This document shows, piece by piece, positions 1-9,059 of a DNA stretch of 27,610 nucleotides. The translations under genes and the position numbers were made by a program. Source of the DNA: Chara braunii (lineage: Eukaryota > Streptophyta > Charophyceae > Charales > Characeae); the NCBI GenBank assembly GCA_003427395.1, contig BFEA01000697.1, forward strand, positions 1 through 27,610, written 5' to 3'. The stretch's first letter is position 1. Each line of letters starts with the position of its first letter. Below the pieces are notes generated by a model. The model did not search any database. It had not been told where the DNA came from and saw nothing but the letters and a program-made list of their open reading frames with translations.

Positions 1-76
1 AGAGAGAGAAAGAGAGAGAGAGCAGGCTCACGCAGGGAGAGAAGGACAAGGACTGAAGGAGGAATGGAGAGAGAGA
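1..76. repeat. (AG)n-rich purine tract
   Basis: Imperfect AG microsatellite at 1-22 and again near 66-76, with purine-rich sequence between. It is cut by the window edge, so its true length is unknown. Similar CT/AG tracts recur at 4381-4416, 16013-16063 and 23653-23727. Confidence 0.85.
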
Positions 77-364
77 GTCACAGTTTTGCTAGTTTTTTAT
101 TTACTTATTATTCTTATTTGTTTCTTTAATCTTATTTAAATATTTAGTAATGTATCATACTCTCTCTAATTGCTGAAGAGCGCTGTGTGACGACNGGGCT
201 TGACNGATNTTGAACTCAATTGNCCCCTTTCACCCTACTGGTCGCCGAGGACCTCAGAGCGGGCGCGGCGAAGTGACAGGCGCCGTAGCCCATGGCTTCA
301 GCGAACGGTAGGTAGCCCCTCCCCGGGTTTCCTCACACCGTGTCACCTGCCTCAGAGTCACGAG

Positions 365-637
365 ATGGGCAGGGAGACAAGAGAGATACTCCCACCGTCA
401 GGAGCCCAGAAAAAGAAGAGGAAGTTTCATAAAAAGTCGGAGGCTATGTGCTTCTACTTTCTGGATGGTATGCACAGGACCCTGGAATGCCCAAAGTTCC
501 TCGAGGACAAGGCCGCAAGGCGAGTTACCGAGCGGGATGAGAGGATGTACGATAGACAGGGTCGAGTGGTGGAGAGAATTCCAGATGGGGGTAGAGCTCA
601 GTTGTATAGGCAAAACCAGGAGGAGATGAGTGAGTAG
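365..637 (+). pseudogene. Ty3/gypsy-like gag fragment with degenerate zinc knuckle
   Basis: Open frame ending at a TAG at 635-637. The frame is open further upstream to about 200, but Ns there make the upstream part unreliable; the ATG at 365 is the first one in clean sequence and is only a convenience start. A Lys/Arg-rich stretch (about 410-440) precedes CFYFLDGMHRTLEC at 449-490. This fits the retroviral-type C-X2-C-X4-H-X4-C knuckle of gag proteins except that the second Cys is Phe (TTT at 458-460, one base from a Cys codon). A charged region follows, with RMYDRQGRVVER and GGRAQLYRQNQEEM before the stop. In Ty3/gypsy elements the knuckle lies near the end of gag and binds the element's RNA. 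No protease, reverse transcriptase, RNase H or integrase motif follows anywhere in the window, so this is a fragment. The family assignment rests on the knuckle and its basic context only. Confidence 0.55.
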
Positions 638-870
638 GGGTTGATTTGTCTATACGTCAGTAAGAGTAGGATGTCATTGTTCATAGGAAGTAAGTTAGAA
701 ATATACCATGAGTCAGATACATGTGTTTTGTTTCCTTGTACATAAGTAGAAGGTAGTGTATAGTAGAGTTTTGAGGATTTTTTTGTCATGACTCAAGGGG
801 TAGGACTCGGTTGTGTGGTACTCGAAAATATTTGGTTTATGTTTTCGTTTTTGTATTCAGATCTTACTCG
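638..870. other. Non-coding stretch after gag fragment
   Basis: AT-rich, no convincing open frame or RNA gene. I see no long inverted repeat in it. It may be the untranslated continuation of the element that carried the gag fragment. Confidence 0.4.
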
Positions 871-1388
871 TGCCTTTAGGAGTGTTTTGAGAGTTAAAAC
901 ACTTTAGGCATGGGTCTGTGTGGCGTGAGAGGGACAGGGCGTTGAGTACCAATATTGATTTTTGAGATACATTTTAGTCATGAGTATATACTGAGTGAAA
1001 ATTTTGAGACTACGTCCTTGTGTATGACGATCACTCTCACACTCACATGTGTGGTATTTCCTGATCAATGACGGTTTGTGTGAAAGATGTGTGAAAACAT
1101 CTTGTGTGCTTTGTATTTTGTGATTGTAGATGGGTGTGAACTATCTACTCTTCGGTATACTTGTGCGATCTGCCCATGGGTGGGTGAAAGGGCCGAGTAT
1201 AAGAAGGGGAAGTGCAGTCTGTTTTGCAAAAGAAATGTGAGGATCCTAAAGGATTTGTGAGTCATTGAAGACTCGAATGCTTACCATGCCAAATGTTTAT
1301 TGTTTGAATTGTGTTGGGGGCCCATAAGTTAGCCTCTCAGTTTGTGTTGTTTTATGGTTGAGACACCTTTTGAGTAAAAAGGTAGTCT
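871..1388. repeat. Cluster of short perfect hairpins
   Basis: Five or more stem-loops lie in about 520 bp. 871-910: TGCCT and AGTGTTTT pair with AAAACACT and AGGCA, 13 bp in two blocks. 1084-1103: AAGATGT with ACATCTT. 1126-1148: GTAGAT with ATCTAC. 1259-1274: GAGTC with GACTC. 1361-1388: AGAC and CCTTTT with AAAAGG and GTCT. The stems are unrelated to one another and, unlike the arrays elsewhere in the window, I do not see a shared loop. The density exceeds what I see in, for example, 15250-16000. No coding frame. Confidence 0.5.
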
Positions 1389-2394
1389 TATGTTTTGTTT
1401 GGAGGACTCGTTTTCAGAGAGGGAAAATGTTTTAAAAGAAAGGTAATGAGAGAGTTCATCCTAGAGAGAGAAGAATGGTTGGGAGACCTATTGCGTGAGA
1501 CCTCCTTCGTATGAAAGGTGGTTAATAGATTAATGGCATGAAAAGTTGGATTTTGAAGGATAAAGACTGACGGGAAGGACCAAGTTTTATTTGGCCATTT
1601 GGTGAAATTTCCAGGAATGTCGCAAAATGGTTTGATTTTGAGAGATGTCATTAAGATATGTGACCTTCTTACCCTGATCAAGTTAGGAGGTCACGGTCGT
1701 GTGAATCTGGCAGTGATTTTGTTTTTGTGAATGTGGAGAGGTTGCCATGTTTCCTCTGTATTATCCCACAAAGGGATGGTAAATACCTTTTATGTGTGAT
1801 AGGCCTATGCGTAGTTCCGCAATAGATTCGAATTGTTGTGACACACCGTCCAGTCACTTGTGCTAATCTTAGGCATATAAGGAAGACCAAGCTAAACAGT
1901 AAAGCTTTAACACCACTAGGGCATAACCCCTAGGGATGGCTGCTGGCCAGCACAACCTGGCCGCGGGCCCACGTCTTACCGAAGGAGTAAAGACTTAAAG
2001 GGTGTGGCCGCCTATGAGGGTTTTACTCCTGCGGAACGGCGTGGGGTAAGAGTTGAGTCATATGAGTCATTTTTGGGAAGTCCTGATTGAATGCTTATTA
2101 GGAGAAAGCCTATCGTGGTGCAACCTGCAAGGGCACTACCACTAAAATAACAACGCGGTGGGCCGTACATCTGGCTCGATCAACCAGACTATGGTGGGCC
2201 AGGATGGAGACCTAACATTTATGTACTAGACTGCAGAAAGAGTTGAGATGAGATTTAAAAGTATATGTGCGCATGTAATCGATTGTGAGAATTTTTTAGA
2301 AGGAGGCTAGAATGCCTTCGAAGGTCTCGGTCGGTTATGAGGGTCTTTGGAACTTATGTTGTAGTACTGATGCGTAGTACACCAGCGTCCTAGT
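1389..2394. other. Hairpin-bearing non-coding DNA
   Basis: No gene recognised. Inverted structures visible: GTTTTC/GAAAAT (about 1410-1428), ATCCC/GGGAT near 1765-1780, a 12-bp palindrome TGCTGGCCAGCA at 1941-1952, and a nested pair in which TCTTACC (1974-1980) pairs with GGTAAGA (2045-2051) around GGAGTAAA (1984-1991) with TTTACTCC (2022-2029). Confidence 0.4.
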
Positions 2395-2429
2395 GTCAGG
2401 ACAATGGAGACCCAGGTTAAAATCCTGAC
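2395..2429. repeat. Hairpin with 7-bp stem
   Basis: GTCAGGA (2395-2401) pairs with TCCTGAC (2423-2429) around a 21-nt loop. The segment CAGGTTAAAATCC inside it resembles a weak pol III B box, but no A box is placed correctly upstream. Confidence 0.4.
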
Positions 2430-2569
2430 AGCATAAAGTTGTGTTGGCATGGATTGATGGAGGCCTGGAACCTGAGTCTGTCGGCTAACCGGATTGTTTT
2501 TTTTCCCATCAACATTTGGAGTGTGAATGATTTGGTAGCTTTTGATCCTGCGAGACGATGGGAACGTCG

Positions 2570-2800
2570 CTTAATACAGTCCGGTAAGCTGTCGGCGCGA
2601 ATACCCTTACAAGGGTATCCGCCCTGGTTTTTGCAAGTGACAGAAGGGTCGTTGGTTCAGACTTTTGAATGTTCACGCAGGTCAGGGTGGTTGTCTGCGT
2701 ATGAACCAGAGTTGTCTGAGTAGAGTGGGCGCGCAGTTTTAAGGCGCGCGTGTGATTTTACCCTTTTGATCGTAATGCCGGTAATAGGCCCGGTATAGAC
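2570..2800 (+). repeat. Fragment related to 17850-18140 (opposite strand)
   Basis: The block around 2588-2618, a CTGTCGGCGCGAATACCC-type sequence followed by the palindrome ATACCCTT-ac-AAGGGTAT (2601-2618), matches the minus strand at 18110-18140 closely. About 120 bp further on, GCGCGC (2729-2734) pairs with GCGCGC (2744-2749) around a 9-nt loop. The corresponding hairpin in the other copy is GCGTGC (17952-17957) with GCACGC (17967-17972), also with a 9-nt loop. An ATGCCGG/CCGGTAT-type stem follows near 2774-2798, where the other copy has GGACCG/CGGTCC. This looks like a diverged piece of the 3' part of the large element represented by copies A and B. The open frame at 2439-2723 runs through these palindromes and is not a credible gene. 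Confidence 0.5.
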
Positions 2801-3058
2801 ATCTGGCTTGATTTTGTTTACTGATTAGATTAAGGAGTAAAAAGGTTTGGTCTTCCTTTACCACGTTCGGCGGGCAGTAGGCTTGGTGTGTGGGGTGGCA
2901 TGCGTAGTGGTCACGGCGCAGTGTGTGCTAGCTGGCGGGGATGCCTAGTGATTGTGGATAGGTTGCAGGTGGAAATGTGGCTCAAGGCGTTTTTTTGACC
3001 CTTAGCACCTGCGTTGCATCACTTTATGTAGGATTCCGCGCGTGTTGGTACCAGGCTT
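2801..3058. other. Unassigned intergenic sequence
   Basis: No gene, RNA or clear repeat recognised. Confidence 0.3.
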
Positions 3059-3300
3059 GGGCTTAGCCCTATAGGTTACGATCTTGGATTTGCTACTACG
3101 GAGGTTCGGGGATCGAGGCCAACATATGGCGACAAGAGGTGCAACGGAGCGGCATGGAAGAAACTGGGGGGTTGAGGGCTCGGCGAGGCTATCCCCCTCA
3201 GTTTTGCTAAACGGGTGTGATGGCGGGCCCGGCCCACGGGACTGGAGGGGTACGAGCAATCCCTCCTTCGGGACATCCGTTGAAATTGAAGCAATACAAA
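3059..3300 (+). mobile_element. tRNA-derived SINE-like copy, family S1
   Basis: Begins GGGCTTAGCCCTATAGGTTA, which contains an A-box-like TAGCCCTATAGG, followed by a B-box-like GGGATCGAGGCC at 3109-3120. This is the internal pol III promoter layout of a tRNA-derived head. The next 130 bp (GGGGGTTGAGG, GCTATCCCCCTCAG, then a GGGCCCG-rich part) match the minus-strand copy at 17085-17376 in the same order. The 3' part (3256-3300, GGGACATCCGTTGAAATTGA and on) has a second relative on the minus strand at 22398-22446 that lacks the head. Pol III heads followed by a family-specific body are typical of plant SINEs. No clean A-tail or target duplication is visible in this copy, so its 3' boundary is approximate. 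The frames at 3002-3400 and 3084-3314 are translations of it. Confidence 0.6.
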
Positions 3301-3329
3301 GAGGACTAGTATAGCCTGTGGGCAAGGGC

Positions 3330-3735
3330 GACGGGTATAAATCATCGAAGAGGTCCGACAACCGATTTTTGTTTTTAACACTCGAGTACTGTCGGACCAC
3401 GCAGAGTCAAGAGGGTCGAGGGCAGAGTGGGTAGTAGTGAGCGTTGGGCGCTGCGTTAGCGGTCGTGGGCAGCGCTAAGGCAGCAAGGCGGGGCAGCACG
3501 AGCAACGCTAAGGCAACAGAGCGTTGGACAGCAGGAGGCTGCGCAGGAGAGCATGCCAGGCAGAGTGGAACAGCGGGGGCGGGGGCTGTAGAACGGAGCA
3601 GAGTGCAGAAGGAGACGGGCAGCAGAGGGAAGCGAAGTGCTAAGGAGGGGAACGAACCCGGGTTGAAAGGTGCGCCGGGTGCATGGGAGGAGTACGGGCT
3701 ATGGCCGAAGTCGGAGAGAGTGCAAGAAGGTGAAA
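3330..3735. repeat. GC-rich degenerate low-complexity tract
   Basis: Purine- and GC-rich sequence with loosely repeated GCGCTAAGGCAGCAAGGC and AACGCTAAGGCAACAGAGC motifs (about 3440-3540), then AGCAGAG-type motifs. The 102-codon frame at 3444-3752 is Gly/Ala/Arg/Glu-rich, as expected from this composition, and shows no domain. Confidence 0.4.
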
Positions 3736-3736
3736 G

Positions 3737-4111
3737 CCCGCCCGATTCTTGATGAAAACGGGCGGGGAAAGAGTCAATCTGGAGGTCTTCTAGGAGGGCG
3801 AATCAGATAGAGAAGTTAGTTTTAGAAGAAAGTAAGTAGAATGGGGGGTTAGTGAAGAAGCGTGTGCGCGGAGAGGTGACGAGAGGCGTCTATGGTGAGG
3901 AACGGAGGTGCATACCTCACTCATTTCTTGATAAAAGTGAGCAAGGGAAGATAATAGTTGGAGGTTTTTTATGATGGCGGTCATGATTCTGTTGTCAGAT
4001 TGGTAGAAAAATAAGTATAGAGAAAGTTAGTATGAGAAAGAACTGCGTGAGCAAGGAGATATGGTAAGGAGGGGGGGATAAGTGTGTCACCCGATTCTTG
4101 ATGGAATCGGG
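3737..4111 (+). repeat. Hairpin array, family 4 (constant 14-nt loop, three units)
   Basis: Three hairpins spaced 179 and 174 bp apart share a 14-nt loop but not a stem. Unit 1: CCCGCCCG (3737-3744), loop ATTCTTGATGAAAA, CGGGCGGG (3759-3766), 8 bp perfect. Unit 2: CTCACT (3916-3921), loop CATTTCTTGATAAA, AGTGAG (3936-3941), 6 bp perfect. Unit 3: CCCG (4090-4093), loop ATTCTTGATGGAAT, CGGG (4108-4111), extended inward by ATTC/GAAT. After each comes a related segment, GGAGGT then T-rich then GGCGAATC-like, at about 3780, 3959 and 4137. The third of these is bounded by ACCGG/CCGGT-type arms and the first by ATCT/AGAT. A possible fourth, decayed start lies near 4245-4265. Strand is given as read; transcription is unknown. 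Confidence 0.7.
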
Positions 4112-4380
4112 CAGAAGCTTGAGGAGGTGCGAACCGGAGGTTTTATTGACGAGCGAATCTGCCGGTAAGATCGGATTTCGATGTTAGTGATGGGTTATAA
4201 GTGCGCGGAAGGTAATTGAGTGCGTGGGGTGTCAAGGAAGAGGGGGTACGCACCTGGCCGGGTTTTTCGAAAAGATTCGTTCGATTTTTGTTTATCCTAT
4301 CGCTGGAAGCAGCGGGTGAACAGCCGCGGGGTTATTGCCTTACCTATTGACCAGTGCGTTACTCAGCCTATTGATGAAAA

Positions 4381-4416
4381 ACTCTCTTTCTCTCTCTCTC
4401 CCCCCCTCTCTCTCTC
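4381..4416. repeat. (CT)n/poly-C simple repeat
   Basis: Interrupted CT microsatellite with a C6-C7 run in the middle. Confidence 0.85.
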
Positions 4417-5283
4417 ATTTGATGTCCTGGTGAAAGATTCATGTTGCTTGCTCAGTTGGCGTTCGAAGTAACCTCTGTCTATCCCTCTGCAGCCGCAACT
4501 GAAGAAGCACACGTATCGGGCCATAGTAGACGGAGAGGTTCGATCTCATTTGACACATTTGGTGGTGGATTGAGCTGAGGTCGTAATCGTAGTCATAAAA
4601 CCCGGCATCTCGGTGATTCGTCCTGTTGTTCCTATTCTGCACGGTGGCGACAAAATTCGACAACGTACTTCTGAGTTTTTTTTCTGGTCGCAGCTCCGGC
4701 AAGGTACAGACTAGTCTTGATGCAGGCGGGAAAGAAGTGAGAAAAAGGGGTGGGGCGGGCCACGAGTCTGGAGACTTACCTGATCGGCCAGTACACAACA
4801 CCTTCCGACGTACAAATTAGTAAGGAGTGGACTGTTGCTGGCCCATGGGCCACTCACCCATCCACTTCGCAGCAACAAGCCAGCCACGGAGTGAAGGCAT
4901 GCCTACCGACTAATGAGTTGTTCAGCCAGATTAAGCGAAGGGGCTGCGAAGGCATATGACTGTCTGTTCTGATTGGTGCGTTGCTGCGTCCTTGTCGTCA
5001 CCCCCCTCATTTTTGCTGCTCCAGCAGACTACAGTTGATGCTGGTTGCTATGCCCTGTGGGGCGCAGTGCGGTAGCGGGCTAAGGTTTGCATCATATGCT
5101 GCTACAGCACCCGGCGGTTGTATGCAGAGTGTTGTGCACGTGATACTCTAGTGAAGGTTCCACATAATTGTCTATGTTTCACGTTACTGTGTAGCAGCGA
5201 TTGGCCAAAGGGAAGGTGCTGGGACTCAGAGGAATAATTAGGCTTGAGGAGGGGGATTATTTATTGCGAATTAGAGGTCCGTC
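4417..5283. other. Unassigned sequence upstream of copy A
   Basis: No gene recognised. A 14-bp perfect palindrome TGGCCCATGGGCCA sits at 4839-4852. Short frames at 4439-4801 and 4626-4959 overlap each other and show no domain. GGTGGCGAC near 4644 resembles the GGTGGCGACTCC at 17836-17847, but I cannot extend the match. Confidence 0.3.
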
Positions 5284-5329
5284 ATGAGAGGCTATTTTGG
5301 CAGTTTGACTTCAAGTTCTCACCAAGCTG

Positions 5330-5620
5330 CTATTCTTTTGGTCATCATCATTGCGGGGCCCTCAGGCGCATCAAGGTATCAAGATCTTCTCCTGCGAGCT
5401 GAGTGCACCCCTCTTGGATCTGAGAGTCTAAAATTTATCTTCTTGTGCCCTTCTTACTCTAAGTCTAGTCTATTGGTTCTGAGAGAAAGGCGGCAGTCGG
5501 AATTGCAACCCGTAGGTCCGCATCAAGACTCTGTGGGGAGTCAGCCCACCGATTGCGGGAGCTCTGCCGGAACTCATGAGGAGTTCTGGAGGCAGGGAAC
5601 TCAAAGGTAATTATTGCTTC
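5330..5620 (+). repeat. Conserved leader block of copy A, ending at a donor-like site
   Basis: Matches the minus strand at 14130-13840 through several stretches: TTGCGGGGCCCTCAGG, GCACCCCTCTTG, ATCTGAGAGTCTAAA, AAGGCGGCAG, CACCGATTGCGGGAGCTCTG and GGAGGCAGGGAA. The open frame 5284-5610 (108 codons) covers it and stops in the TAA of a GTAAT that looks like a 5' splice site (GT at 5607-5608). The copy B homologue has GCAG-GTATAA at the same point. Codon-level conservation is not evident: the alignment has indels that are not multiples of three. I therefore do not call a protein. Confidence 0.55.
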
Positions 5621-5866
5621 CCCTTATAAACCCAGTTATAACCCCTACCTATACACCTTTCTATATATTTGGCTGAGTGTATTGTGTGCACTCCTACTTT
5701 GACTTTTAGTTTCACTTTCAGGACACAAATCAGACTAAGTAAAGGAACGTATGTATATTAGTAGTTTCAGTTCTTGTTTGTCTGAAAGCAGATTGTAACA
5801 AGGGGTTGCATCAGGGGGAAGGTTGGGAGGAAGACAGTCTTGCTTGTGTTTGAAAGGGTCTTATGG

Positions 5867-6686
5867 GTCAGGCATTGTTTCTAAGATGAATGGTCTGACT
5901 GCTGTATTTTGTTCTGTTTTTTTAAGGTTCAAACATTGTTTCTAAGACGAATGATTTGGTCGCTTTGTTTATTTAATTGTGTCAGGCATTGTTTCTAAGA
6001 TGAATGGCCTGACTGTTTAAATTTGTAGGGTATTGATTGCTTGAACTTTGAGGACCATACATTGTTTTTAAGATGAATGGTCTGGTCGCTGTTTATTTTG
6101 GGTGGTTTCTGAACTGTCTCTGAGTCTTGACCCAGGGCACTCTACTTTTTTTTAGTGCTGAGAGAAAAGGGGTTGAGCATTGTTTCTAAGACAAATGACT
6201 CAACTATTTTTTATTGTTTTATTCTGAGGGAGCTTCAGGCCAAAGACTGGGCATTGTTTCTAAGATGAATGATTTAAGTCTGACGCCACAGGACTATAAT
6301 GAGAACAAAGGAATAAGATTCTCTATAATGCTATATGTACATGTATGAGAATAAGTCTAGTCAGACATTGTTTCTAAGACGAATGGTCTGACTATACTCT
6401 TATCACAAATGAAGAGAGTATAACTAAGAGTTATAATTGAAGGTAACTTGGGCAGGCTGAACATTGTTTCTAAGACAAATGGTTCATCCCTACACCCATT
6501 TTTGAAGATTAAGTTCAGGAAAATATATATAACTTGACTATTTAAACAGTTCAGGGCGACTAAGCATTGTTTATAAGACGAATGACTTAGTCATATGCCC
6601 AAAGAAGAGAGAAGTACTTGTGCAACCTATTCGTGTATAACTAAGGTAAAGAGTTGACATTGTTTATAAGACGAATGGTCAAACTC
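5867..6686 (+). repeat. Hairpin array, family 1: ten hairpins, constant 20-nt core, variable matching stems
   Basis: Cores CATTGTTTCTAAGAYRAATG start at 5873, 5934, 5987, 6060, 6178, 6252, 6366, 6462, 6565 and 6658 (53-118 bp apart). Each core ends in CATT/AATG, which can pair, and is followed by one unpaired purine. Arms, in order: GTCAGG/TCTGAC, CAAA/TTTG, GTCAGG/CCTGAC, GACCATA/TCTGGTC (one mismatch), GTTGAG/CTCAAC, AGACTGGG/TTTAAGTCT (wobbles and a bulge), TAGTCAGA/TCTGACTA, TGAA/TTCA, GACTAAG/CTTAGTC, GAGTTGA/TCAAACTC (one bulge). So the core is nearly fixed, the stems differ, and pairing is kept. Sequence between units is unrelated and AT-rich. No coding frame. Confidence 0.85.
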
Positions 6687-7340
6687 AATGCCTTATGTAA
6701 GCAGGGTATAAAGGGTTAAATCATTGAGAGACTATGAACTATTGTTTGCCAAAGGTAATTTGGGTTGGTGACAGTACTTACCTTTGTGGTTTGGTTTGCA
6801 TGTGGCTGAGTGAGATTACTACCTAGTCTGAATTTCAGTTTGATAGGTAGTTGCTTTGGTGGTTCGCCACGTGCTAGAGCGATAAGAGTTAGATTCAATT
6901 CCTGCATTTTCGGTGATAGTTTTTTTACTTAGATTTTCCAAAGTTCAACTTGTCTGAATTTCATACATGGTTTGGTGAGAATCTGGGAAGTCTCATTTCC
7001 TAAAGGGAGTGTTGCCCAAATTTTTGTTAATTCAGGGAGTTCGACAAAATTTAACTTTGGGCAATCAAGGACTATTTTTGTTTTCATATTTAGACTTATA
7101 TAAAATTTGAAAAGACATTTTTCCTACGGGAAGCGCTGCCGAAATTTCCCTAATTTAAAGGAGTTAGACTATACTTTGATAGGTGGCGATTGTGGTAACC
7201 CACCCTGAATTGGAAGATCCTGCCAAAGACCTACCTTTTTTTGGGCACTTGGTTAGAGGTAGACTGGGGCTTGGGTAAGTAGAACGAACTCTGGTGGGAT
7301 CGTGGCGTGGAGATTAGTCCCCACAGACTTATAGTTTTCG
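6687..7340 (+). repeat. Copy A middle region with GGGAAGCGCTGCC-type doublet
   Basis: Two related motifs, CCTAAAGGGAGTGTTGCCC (about 7000-7018) and CCTACGGGAAGCGCTGCCG (about 7123-7141), each followed by AAATTT and, 15-25 bp later, GGAGTT. Copy B has the same doublet on the minus strand at 11973-12002 and 11888-11916. No coding. Confidence 0.55.
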
Positions 7341-7348
7341 CTTGGTGA

Positions 7349-7741
7349 ATGACCTGTCTTATGTTACAGGTCATTTTGATCGTTTCGATTCAGGACTTGG
7401 ACTAGATTCAGCTTAATACCTTGAGGATCACCTTCTGTTATCACTAATAACAGGTCGGTTGCCGATTCGTCAGTTTACGACCCAACTCCAATTCACCCTC
7501 AATACCCAACCTAAAAGACTTTAGCCCTCAGTTGGTGATTTTATTTGTTTATTAAGGTTTCACCCGGACGTTTTATTGAATGGTCATTTAACAAAGGTAC
7601 TGAGTATTTAATTATGGTTGGTTGGATGGAGGTTGGGGCTTGCATGGCTAAAGTGAGGGGTATGAGTATAGAGATTGGTTGGAGTTGACTCCGTGTAGTG
7701 CATGGACACTCGCTTGACTCTTTGATGTGATTGCAGGTATG
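7349..7741 (+). repeat. Copy A block with two hairpins and acceptor-like end
   Basis: ATGACCTGT (7349-7357) pairs with ACAGGTCAT (7366-7374), and CTGTTAT (7435-7441) with ATAACAG (7447-7453). The second stem is identical in copy B (11611-11629), but the 5-nt loop differs. Directly after it comes a well conserved GGTCGGTTGCCGATTCGTC. The block ends TTGATGTGATTGCAG-GTATG (AG at 7735-7736). Copy B has GTGTGTGATCGCAG-GTATG at the matching place, resembling a 3' splice site. Confidence 0.55.
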
Positions 7742-7778
7742 TTCTATGGTTCGGATTTTCGATTGGACTGTTTGCGAT

Positions 7779-7829
<51 letters not shown>
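7779..7829. repeat. (CA)n(TA)n compound microsatellite
   Basis: CA repeat at 7779-7796 running directly into TA repeat at 7797-7829. It sits just after the acceptor-like end of copy A's conserved block. Confidence 0.95.
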
Positions 7830-7831
<2 letters not shown>

Positions 7832-8059
7832 TTGTGAGGAGCCCCACTGTGATTGTGAGAAGTGATCGTCACATACTTGCCCCTATATATATGTGTATTT
7901 ACATTGGGTGTTCGCGTGGCCTGAGTGAGCCTCGCTTAAGGGTAAAAATTTGGGCAGGGGTCGAGAAAAAAGAAAAGACCCTCTTTATATGGTTGTATGC
8001 TTCTTAGGGATTTCTTAGTCGGACGTTAGTCCTCGGCCTGGATTCGAGGTCCTTGTCCA

Positions 8060-8440
8060 GGACACCCTAGACCCTAGACTCTGCAGAGGAGGAATTTTCC
8101 CTTTGCGCAGAGCCTATCTGCCCTACCCGTCGAGACACCCAACCCTGAGGGCAGAAATGTCACGAGGGCTGAACGACATGTCCTTCAGTCGTTCAATATC
8201 GTGAAAGGTGACCCCTCACGATATGTTCCTTCAGCCATTGAATATCGCGAGGCGGAAACTGCGATTACCGCGTATGACTAGCATCGCCGGTTGATGTAGG
8301 AAAGGCCTGCAACCGCTCATTGACAACTTTATATCAAAGTCTTGCGCGCGACGTTTTGTCATCCTAGTGTCTAGAGTTATGGGATTAAGGCACTCGTACA
8401 TATGCATGTGTGTTCAGGATCAGTATAGGCCGTTGGTGCT
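8060..8440 (+). repeat. Copy A structured module 1
   Basis: Contains TGAACGAC (8170-8177) pairing with GTCGTTCA (8188-8195), immediately followed by ATATCGTGA (8196-8204) pairing with TCACGATAT (8216-8224), and a second direct copy of the ATGTCCTTCAG part near 8222-8235. It ends with CTTGCGCGCGAC then GAGTTATGGG (about 8374-8383), the signature that also ends module 2 and both copy B modules. Non-coding. Confidence 0.5.
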
Positions 8441-8519
8441 AATCGAAAAGGTTACCCAAGGTTGTGATTTTGGGATAGGGAGGCCTTTGACCTATTTTGT
8501 TTTTTGGAGTTATCATAGT

Positions 8520-8960
8520 TGGACATTGTAGTCCGTGGCAACCGTCAAAGTAAAACCTCTTGACTCGCTTCCAGACCCTAGGGAAAGGAGCTGGTTTCCA
8601 AGACCATAAGAGACAACTGTCACCACAGGTACGAACCTGTGTACCACCCACTCTCCGCAAGGTGCAGAAGAAGGTGTGGTTCTCAACCGCATTTGGCGGT
8701 TGTCCAAGGTTGAGAGATTAACCCTTAAGGCGCTGGTCAGCCGACACTTGAGTGTCGAATGCGACCCTCGAGACTAACGAGGACCGCATGGGTATGAGTA
8801 CTACATAGTACGCCACCATGGCGACTGCTTGTGTATGATTGCATTGCAAGTCGATATGAGTTAGCCTTGTGTCCGCGCGGTTTTATACTAAGTCTCGCGC
8901 GCGATGCCTATCCGATTTCCGCATCGAAGAGTTATGGGACAACTACTAAGGGACTAGAAG
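8520..8960 (+). repeat. Copy A structured module 2
   Basis: A run of short hairpins: ACAGGT/ACCTGT (8625-8640), CAACCGC/GCGGTTG (8684-8702), CGACACT/AGTGTCG (8752-8767) and GTAC/GTAC around TACATA (8798-8811). It ends with TCTCGCGCGCGATGCC and GAGTTATGGGAC. The same series occurs on the minus strand at 10040-9690 and, more diverged, at 10700-10340, with paired changes in several stems. Frames such as 8439-8660 and 8831-9082 cross these hairpins and are not genes. Confidence 0.6.
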
Positions 8961-9059
8961 TGATGTCGCGTTGTTTGCCCGTTGTCGTTTTGTATATGTG
9001 TGCATTGTTTGATGTGTGTGTGCGTGTTTTTATTTTTGTGTTCCTAGTGTGGTGTACGC

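Noticed and set aside
3084-3400. Overlapping frames on both strands at the S1 copy
   Set aside because: Translations of a SINE-like element; the other S1 copy does not keep the same frames.
5867-6686. CRISPR array (repeat plus varied spacer look)
   Set aside because: Spacing is irregular (53-118 bp), the arms beside each repeat are self-complementary, and the context is eukaryotic with SINEs and microsatellites.
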